Of a stretch of 10,440 nt of DNA, positions 6,405 to 10,440 are shown piece after piece. Numbering within the stretch: the first letter of the stretch is position 1; each line of letters opens with the position of its first letter. The notes beneath the pieces are model-generated. The model saw nothing but the letters and a program-made list of their open reading frames with translations. It had not been told where the DNA came from and did not search any database. This DNA is from an uncultured Bacteroidales bacterium. Lineage in GTDB: Bacteria > Bacteroidota > Bacteroidia > Bacteroidales > Paludibacteraceae. The stretch covers positions 1 through 10,440 of the forward strand of contig CAIWIS010000157.1 in assembly GCA_903912795.1 (NCBI GenBank), given 5' to 3'. The position numbers and the translations under genes were made by a program.

Positions 6405-7238
6405 ATGTCAAGAACAAATTTTGAACAACTATTAGAAGCAGGTTGCCACTTTGGTCACTTAAAACGCAAATGGAATCCTGCTATGGCTCCTTATATTTTT
6501 ATGGAGCGTAACGACATCCACATTATCGACTTACACAAAACAGTCGTAAAAATTGATGAAGCTGCTGCAGCTTTGAAACAAATTGCAAAATCAGGACGTA
6601 AAGTACTTTTTGTTGCAACAAAAAAACAAGCTAAAGATGTTGTTGCTGAACGCGCAAAACAAGTAGCAATGCCTTATATTACTGAGCGTTGGGCTGGTGG
6701 TATGTTAACCAACTTCCCTACTATCCGTAAAGCAGTTAAAAAAATGACTACCATCGACAAAATGACTACTGATGGTACTTATGACAATATTTCAAAACGC
6801 GAAAAACTTCAAATTGCTCGTCAACGCGAAAAATTAGAAAAGAACTTAGGTTCAATTGCTGATTTAACTCGTTTACCATCGGCTTTATTTATTGTTGACG
6901 TAATGAAAGAACACATTGCGGTTAAAGAGGCTCAACGTTTAGGTATACCTGTATTTGGTATTGTTGATACAAATTCAAATCCAAATGGAATTGACTTTGT
7001 AATTCCAGCAAACGACGACGCTACAAAATCGGTTGACGTAATTCTTGGAGCTGTAATCGAAGCAATGATTGAAGGGCTTGAGGAACGTAAAATCGAAAAA
7101 GTAGATACTGAAGTTTCTGAAGTACCAGTTGCTAAAGATAAAAAATCACGCATAACCAAACGTCCACGTACTCAAAAAGAGGAAGACGAGGCATTGAATG
7201 CAAATGTGGTTAAGAAATTCATAAAAGAAGAAGAATAA
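6405..7238 (+). CDS. rpsB: Small-subunit ribosomal protein S2 (uS2)
   Basis: A late-assembling 30S protein on the solvent side between head and body; it interacts with S1 where S1 is present. The sequence has 277 residues. The first signature FGHLKRKWNPAMAPYIF is at about 16-32, followed by RNDIHIIDLHKT. RWAGGMLTNFPTI is at about 95-107. The second signature starts at LFIVDVMKEHIAVKEAQRLG and continues IPVFGIVDTNSNPNGIDFVIP (161-201). After about residue 230 comes a charged tail of some 45 residues that is longer than in E. coli S2 and looks disordered. The ATG at 6405 begins MSRTNFEQLLEAGCHFGH, the normal Bacteroidales start. A repeat pair and 178 bases separate it from tsf. Confidence 0.98.
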   Translation: MSRTNFEQLLEAGCHFGHLKRKWNPAMAPYIFMERNDIHIIDLHKTVVKIDEAAAALKQIAKSGRKVLFVATKKQAKDVVAERAKQVAMPYITERWAGGMLTNFPTIRKAVKKMTTIDKMTTDGTYDNISKREKLQIARQREKLEKNLGSIADLTRLPSALFIVDVMKEHIAVKEAQRLGIPVFGIVDTNSNPNGIDFVIPANDDATKSVDVILGAVIEAMIEGLEERKIEKVDTEVSEVPVAKDKKSRITKRPRTQKEEDEALNANVVKKFIKEEE

Positions 7239-7242
7239 TTAA

Positions 7243-7274
7243 CTGCCCCCTAAATCCCCCTTCAGGGGACTTTT
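7243..7274 (+). repeat. REP-like palindromic unit C
   Basis: Begins 4 bases after the rpsB stop codon. CCCCC at 7246-7250, TAAAT, CCCCC at 7256-7260, then TTCA and GGGGACTT (7265-7272). The CCCC-TTCA-GGGG part folds on itself. Bases 7245-7272 match the inverse of unit D at 27 of 28 positions. Confidence 0.9.
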
Positions 7275-7287
7275 GGTATTACTAAAT

Positions 7288-7328
7288 AAAATGAGTTGCT
7301 GGTTAATATAATACTTGTAACTCATTTT
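7288..7328 (+). terminator. Weak AT-rich hairpin after rpsB
   Basis: AAAATGAGTT (7288-7297) pairs perfectly with AACTCATTTT (7319-7328), and two further pairs are possible inside. The loop is about 17-21 bases and the stem is followed by T, A and a run of A rather than a long T-run. At best this is a leaky terminator between rpsB and tsf. Confidence 0.3.
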
Positions 7329-7370
7329 TATAAAAAAAAGATATAACTGAATAAAAACAACTATGCTCTT

Positions 7371-7401
7371 ATAAGTCCCCTAAAGGGGGATTTAGGGGGC
7401 C
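7371..7401 (-). repeat. REP-like palindromic unit D
   Basis: Near-exact inverse of unit C, ending 15 bases before the tsf ATG. Bases 7373-7400 pair with 7245-7272 across a 100-base loop with a single mismatch. In the rpsB-tsf mRNA this would form a very stable GC-rich stem right beside the tsf ribosome landing site. Confidence 0.9.
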
Positions 7402-7416
7402 AAAATTTATAATATT

Positions 7417-8415
7417 ATGGCTGTAACAATGGCAGAAATTTCGAAATTGCGTACCATGACCGGAGCCGGTATGATGGATTGCAAAAATGCTTTGACAGAA
7501 GCAGATGGTGAAATCGAAAAAGCAATAGAAATAATTCGTAAAAAAGGACAAGCAGTTGCCGCTAAACGTAGCGATCGTGAAGCTTCTGAAGGATGTGTTA
7601 TTGGCGCATCGGTAGATGGTTTTGCTGCAATTATTGCATTAAAATGTGAAACTGACTTCGTAGCTAAAAATGCTGATTTTGTTGCTTTAACTCAATCAAT
7701 CTTAGATGCTGCAATAGCTGCAAAATGCAATTCGCTGGACGAAGTAAAGGCTTTGAAAATTGGCGAACGCACAATTGCCGAATTAGTTACTGACCGTTCA
7801 GGGGTAACAGGCGAAAAAATGGAACTTGATTTTTATGAATGTGTTCAGGGTGGCACTACTACAACATATATACACCCAGGCAACAAATTAGCTACTATCG
7901 TTGCGTTTGCTGAAGTAAACGCTGAATACGAAACGATACGTGGTGTAGCCATGCACATTGCGGCAATGTCGCCTGTGGCTATTGATGAATCAGCAATACC
8001 TCAAAAAGTAAAAGATAATGAGCTTGCAGTGGCTATAGAAAAAACAAAAACTGAACTTGTTGCAAAGGAAGTTGAAGTTGCATTGAAAAAAGCTGGTATC
8101 AACCCCGCTCACGTTGATAGCGAAGCCCATATTGAATCAAATATGTCAAAAGGTTGGATTACCGCTGAAGTAGCTGCTCAAGCACGCGAAATAAAGGAAA
8201 CTGTCACAGCAGAAAAAACAGCAACTTTACCTGAACAAAAAGTAAACAGTATTGCAGCTGGACGTATGGCAAAATTCTTCAAAGAATTTACTCTTTTGGA
8301 ACAAAAGTACGAAGGTGGCGGCGAAGATGCTGGAAAAATAACAGTAAAAGAACTGCTTGCAAAAAAACATTTTACATGTACTGCTTTCAAACGCGTTACA
8401 TTGAATCAGGAATAA
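7417..8415 (+). CDS. tsf: Translation elongation factor Ts
   Basis: Nucleotide exchange factor that releases GDP from EF-Tu in the cytoplasm. The 332-residue sequence opens with the UBA-like domain (MAEISKLRTMTGAGMMDCKN, residues 5-24), followed by KKGQAVAAKRSDREASEG at about 42-59. The TDFVAKN motif at 79-85 is the segment that contacts the EF-Tu nucleotide region. The core subdomain repeats (MHIAAMSP at 179-186) and a coiled insertion at about 200-270 follow. The end holds GRMAKFFKEFTLLEQKY. Length and MAVTMAEI start fit the longer EF-Ts of Bacteroidales. There are two in-frame ATGs (7417 and 7429); I chose the first by family resemblance. No Bacteroidetes promoter is evident in the 178 bases upstream, so it probably depends on transcription from rpsB, through the repeat pair C-D. 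Confidence 0.97.
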   Translation: MAVTMAEISKLRTMTGAGMMDCKNALTEADGEIEKAIEIIRKKGQAVAAKRSDREASEGCVIGASVDGFAAIIALKCETDFVAKNADFVALTQSILDAAIAAKCNSLDEVKALKIGERTIAELVTDRSGVTGEKMELDFYECVQGGTTTTYIHPGNKLATIVAFAEVNAEYETIRGVAMHIAAMSPVAIDESAIPQKVKDNELAVAIEKTKTELVAKEVEVALKKAGINPAHVDSEAHIESNMSKGWITAEVAAQAREIKETVTAEKTATLPEQKVNSIAAGRMAKFFKEFTLLEQKYEGGGEDAGKITVKELLAKKHFTCTAFKRVTLNQE

Positions 8416-8436
8416 TTCCCAAAAAAAAACACGTAT

Positions 8437-8472
8437 AAAATGGCTGTAAGATTTTTTCTTACAGCCATTTTT
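8437..8472. terminator. Perfect 14-bp terminator hairpin after tsf, able to work in both directions
   Basis: Arms 8437-8450 and 8458-8471 are perfectly complementary, with a 7-base loop. T-runs lie on the plus-strand exit (8468-8472) and, read in reverse, on the minus-strand exit. It starts 21 bases after the tsf stop and could stop both tsf transcripts and any readthrough from the convergent hydrolase gene. Confidence 0.9.
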
Positions 8473-8541
8473 AGTTGTACTCAAATCATTCAACCAAGTA
8501 ATTTGCATTAATATAAGATTTGATTTATAAATTTGCATTAT

Positions 8542-8580
8542 CGACCCCCAAACCCCCTACTGGGGGCATAAGAGTTCATT
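8542..8580 (+). repeat. REP-like palindromic unit E
   Basis: CCCCC (8545-8549), AAA, CCCCC (8553-8557), TACT, GGGGGC (8562-8567). The layout is that of units B and C but the core loop and the 3' flank (ATAAGAG) differ, so it is a sequence variant of the family. Bases 8543-8567 match the inverse of unit F at 24 of 25 positions. Confidence 0.85.
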
Positions 8581-8620
8581 TATGAGACTCCTATAGTTAA
8601 TTCAACAATTAGAGAATGTG

Positions 8621-8652
8621 TCTTAAAGCCCCCAGTAGGGGGTTTGAGGGTC
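8621..8652 (-). repeat. REP-like palindromic unit F
   Basis: Inverse partner of unit E with core GCCCCCAGTAGGGGG at 8628-8642, one mismatch in 25. Together E and F span 111 bp in the gap between the convergent tsf and hydrolase genes. Short matches (AATG, CTTA) extend the pairing beyond the core. Confidence 0.85.
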
Positions 8653-8687
8653 ATATTCAAAATATATCATTAGATTTTGTATACAAC

Positions 8688-10070
8688 TTATCTGGTTTTT
8701 ATCCAACGAAGAATTTCATTGAGGAAAGCTGGTGAAAGTGTTTGATCAATAGCAGCATACTCGCTGGGCGAACCTGTTTTACATTCCTGAAAAAGATGAT
8801 TTAAACCTTCCATTTTTTTAGTTTCAAACTGCTTATTCCCACCAATTTTCAAAGCTGCTTCTATGGCTTTTAAATTTACATCGGCTGGCACTTGCAAATC
8901 AAGACTTCCATTAAGTGCTAAAACACCACATTTCACTTTTTGCAATGTTGGAGCCGGATTGTATTTGATGAAGTTAAGCATCCATGGTGTAGTAATCTGA
9001 TCAACTTGACCTTTTATCATTGCTTCTGTATTTTCTTTATATTCGGGCTTTTTAGCCACTTTGTCGAACATAATTTTTTTAATTTCCTTTTGCAAGCTGT
9101 CTGTGTTTTGAATTTTAAAAATTGCATTGTAAATCGAAGCATTTATTTCTTTTGCTTCTGCTATATCAGCCTCTTTGGTGCCATTTGCACGGCTAATCAA
9201 CTCCGATTGAAGCATCAGTATTTTATCGCCCGGAATGCCGGGGCCAGCCATTAAAACTATAAAATTCAAGTCATTACGACCTGCAGCTACCATTGGTGCA
9301 ATCATTCCACCTTCGCTATGACCAATAAGCCCGATTTTCTGAGGATTAATCTCGTTACGTGTTTTCAGATAATCCACTGCAGCCGATGCATCTTTTGCAA
9401 AGTCCTGTGTTAGTGCGGTTTTAAAATCTCCGGTTGAAGCAAAACAGCCTCTATCGTCGTAACGCAAAACAGCTATACCATTGCGAGTTAGAAAATCGGA
9501 CAATACCAGAAAGGGCTTGTGCCCCATGAGTTCCTCATCGCGATTTTGTGGTCCACTCCCCGAAACTAATACCACAACAGGATACTTTCCATTTCCGTTG
9601 GGGTACGTAAATGTTCCCGAAAGAGTTAAACTGTCTTTCATGTTTTTGAATGACACCTCTTCCGAATTGTATGGAAAAGGCTTTACTGGCTCTTGTGGAC
9701 GTTTAGTTTTTTCAGCAACAACTTCATTTCGACTCAAGTCCATCAGGAATTTCATACCTGCTTGTTCAAATTCGCCTTTTATTTCGGCTTTTCCATCAAA
9801 AGTACCTGTGTAGGTAATCCGGGCTGCACTATGCGCTAATTTCAACACATTGTTTTCGAACGAAGCAGCCGTCATAGGAATACCTTTAGCTCCCTGATCG
9901 GGGCTATCCATTGTTGCTGAATAACCGGCATCCGTTTTTGAAACATGAAATACAATGCGCAGTTTCATTCCCTGAACAGAAAGCTTTCCATTCCACGCAC
10001 CTGTAATATCCTGAGCATGAATTAACATTGCAAAAACCAAACATGTGATTGAAAGAATAATTCGTTTCAT
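8688..10070 (-). CDS. Secreted alpha/beta hydrolase with N-terminal beta-rich domain
   Basis: The predicted enzyme has 460 residues. A signal peptide MKRIILSITCLVFAMLIHA (1-19) with an IHA|Q cleavage site suggests export to the periplasm or beyond. Residues about 21-115 are a beta-rich domain (GAWNGKLSVQGMKLRIVFHV, later GEFEQAGMKFLMDLSR) of a kind often found before hydrolases in Bacteroidetes. The alpha/beta hydrolase fold follows from about 145. VVVLVSGSGPQNRDE holds the oxyanion region and RYDDRG is at 203-208. The nucleophile elbow is GHSEGG with S252. A likely acid is D391 (NGSLDLQVP) and the base is H425 (GLNHLF). All three triad positions are present. The substrate is unknown; esterase, acyl-hydrolase and peptidase are all possible. 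It lies 4 bases downstream of the oxidoreductase gene and is probably in the same operon. Confidence 0.88.
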   Translation of the reverse strand: MKRIILSITCLVFAMLIHAQDITGAWNGKLSVQGMKLRIVFHVSKTDAGYSATMDSPDQGAKGIPMTAASFENNVLKLAHSAARITYTGTFDGKAEIKGEFEQAGMKFLMDLSRNEVVAEKTKRPQEPVKPFPYNSEEVSFKNMKDSLTLSGTFTYPNGNGKYPVVVLVSGSGPQNRDEELMGHKPFLVLSDFLTRNGIAVLRYDDRGCFASTGDFKTALTQDFAKDASAAVDYLKTRNEINPQKIGLIGHSEGGMIAPMVAAGRNDLNFIVLMAGPGIPGDKILMLQSELISRANGTKEADIAEAKEINASIYNAIFKIQNTDSLQKEIKKIMFDKVAKKPEYKENTEAMIKGQVDQITTPWMLNFIKYNPAPTLQKVKCGVLALNGSLDLQVPADVNLKAIEAALKIGGNKQFETKKMEGLNHLFQECKTGSPSEYAAIDQTLSPAFLNEILRWIKTR

Positions 10071-10074
10071 AAGT

Positions 10075-10440
10075 TTATAAATTTAAAATTAGTTCATATA
10101 ATTTTTTGGCATGATCTGTTGCTTTTTGCATAGTACTGCTTTTATCCGTTTCAATACCAGGTATATTGGCCATACCAAAACTCACAAGTGGCTCAATCCA
10201 TACTGTGCCCATCAAATTTGATGTTTGTTTAATGGGATAAAGCAATTCATTAATTTCAAAATTATTGCGTGCTCCATGCGCATAAGCCTCCTGTGGACCA
10301 CCAGTACTGAACGACAAAAGCAGATTTTTGCCTTTCATTTTATCGCCCGTTTTTCCATAGGCAAATCCATATTCAAACACTTCATCCATCCAAGTTTTTA
10401 AAACTCCGGGCACACTATACCAGTAAAATGGAAACTGTAA
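10075..10440 (-). CDS. Flavodoxin-fold NAD(P)H oxidoreductase (5' end cut off by window)
   Basis: The frame stays open to the right window edge, so the N-terminus is missing; 121 residues are visible. The first visible stretch, LQFPFYWYSVPGVLKTWMDE, is the characteristic segment of the NAD(P)H dehydrogenase (quinone)/KefF/MdaB-like family, where it contacts FMN and shapes the active site. VFEYGFAYGKTG and LLLSFSTGGPQEAY follow, matching the later flavin-binding loop. The family reduces quinones or serves as a regulator of K+ efflux systems, in the cytoplasm, with FMN or FAD. An apparent GTG start at 10413 is internal (it encodes the V of SVPGV) and is not the real start. The stop TAA at 10077-10075 leaves a 4-base gap before the hydrolase ATG, so the two are probably cotranscribed. 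Confidence 0.85.
   Translation of the reverse strand, partial: LQFPFYWYSVPGVLKTWMDEVFEYGFAYGKTGDKMKGKNLLLSFSTGGPQEAYAHGARNNFEINELLYPIKQTSNLMGTVWIEPLVSFGMANIPGIETDKSSTMQKATDHAKKLYELILNL

Noticed and set aside
7417..8450. Shared ATGGCTGTAA word in the tsf start and in the tsf terminator
   Set aside because: Ten bases of match (7417-7426, 8440-8449) is within chance, and the terminator copy is explained by the hairpin.
8227..8538. Minus-strand open frame overlapping the end of tsf and its terminator
   Set aside because: It is antisense to EF-Ts, spans a strong terminator hairpin and resembles no family.
4464..8652. CRISPR array or transposon ends as an explanation for the GC-rich repeats
   Set aside because: Only isolated inverted pairs occur, with no regular spacers, no cas genes, no transposase and no visible target duplications.
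8658..8679. CAAAAT/ATTTTG hairpin as terminator of the hydrolase gene
   Set aside because: Only six A-T-dominated pairs with a 10-base loop and no T-run on the minus strand.

Overview
The window looks like an AT-rich chromosomal segment from a member of the Bacteroidetes, most likely Bacteroidales. Three things point there: L13, S9, S2 and EF-Ts read like Bacteroidales proteins (for example L13 opening MDTLSYKT and EF-Ts opening MAVTMAEI); promoters follow the Bacteroidetes pattern (TTTG, about 19 bases, TAnnTTTG); and Shine-Dalgarno sequences are absent. The species cannot be told from the sequence.

Layout. On the minus strand at the left lie rlmN (3' end cut by the window edge), a PpiD/SurA-type periplasmic peptidylprolyl isomerase and a CBS/CorC (GldE/HlyC-like) membrane protein. 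All three are read leftwards; the last two are 94 bases apart and may be cotranscribed. A gene-free stretch of about 640 bases (4278-4913) holds a promoter for the CBS gene, a pair of GC-rich inverted repeats and AT-rich DNA. On the plus strand come two tandem tRNA-Lys(TTT) genes with their own promoter and terminator, then the translation cluster rplM-rpsI-rpsB-tsf. It has its own promoter, a leader of about 130 nt, and a perfect 14-bp terminator hairpin after tsf. At the right, convergent to tsf, are a secreted alpha/beta hydrolase and, 4 bases upstream of it, a flavodoxin-fold NAD(P)H oxidoreductase cut by the window edge.

Functionally this is mainly housekeeping: ribosome assembly (S2, S9, L13), elongation (EF-Ts, tRNA-Lys), rRNA/tRNA methylation (RlmN) and envelope protein folding (PpiD). 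I see no defence system, prophage, CRISPR array or transposase.

The unusual material is non-coding. Three pairs of GC-rich palindromic repeats (REP/BIME-like, each with a CCCC..TANN..GGGG core) sit at 4464-4553, 7243-7401 and 8542-8652. One pair lies between rpsB and tsf and ends 15 bases before the tsf start codon. The rpsI-rpsB gap holds a TGA-rich imperfect palindrome and a GC-richer leader with a possible 13-codon basic upstream ORF. The rlmN leader is built of five 9-bp GTTTGA-type repeats. The rplM leader has a hairpin that could be a control element.
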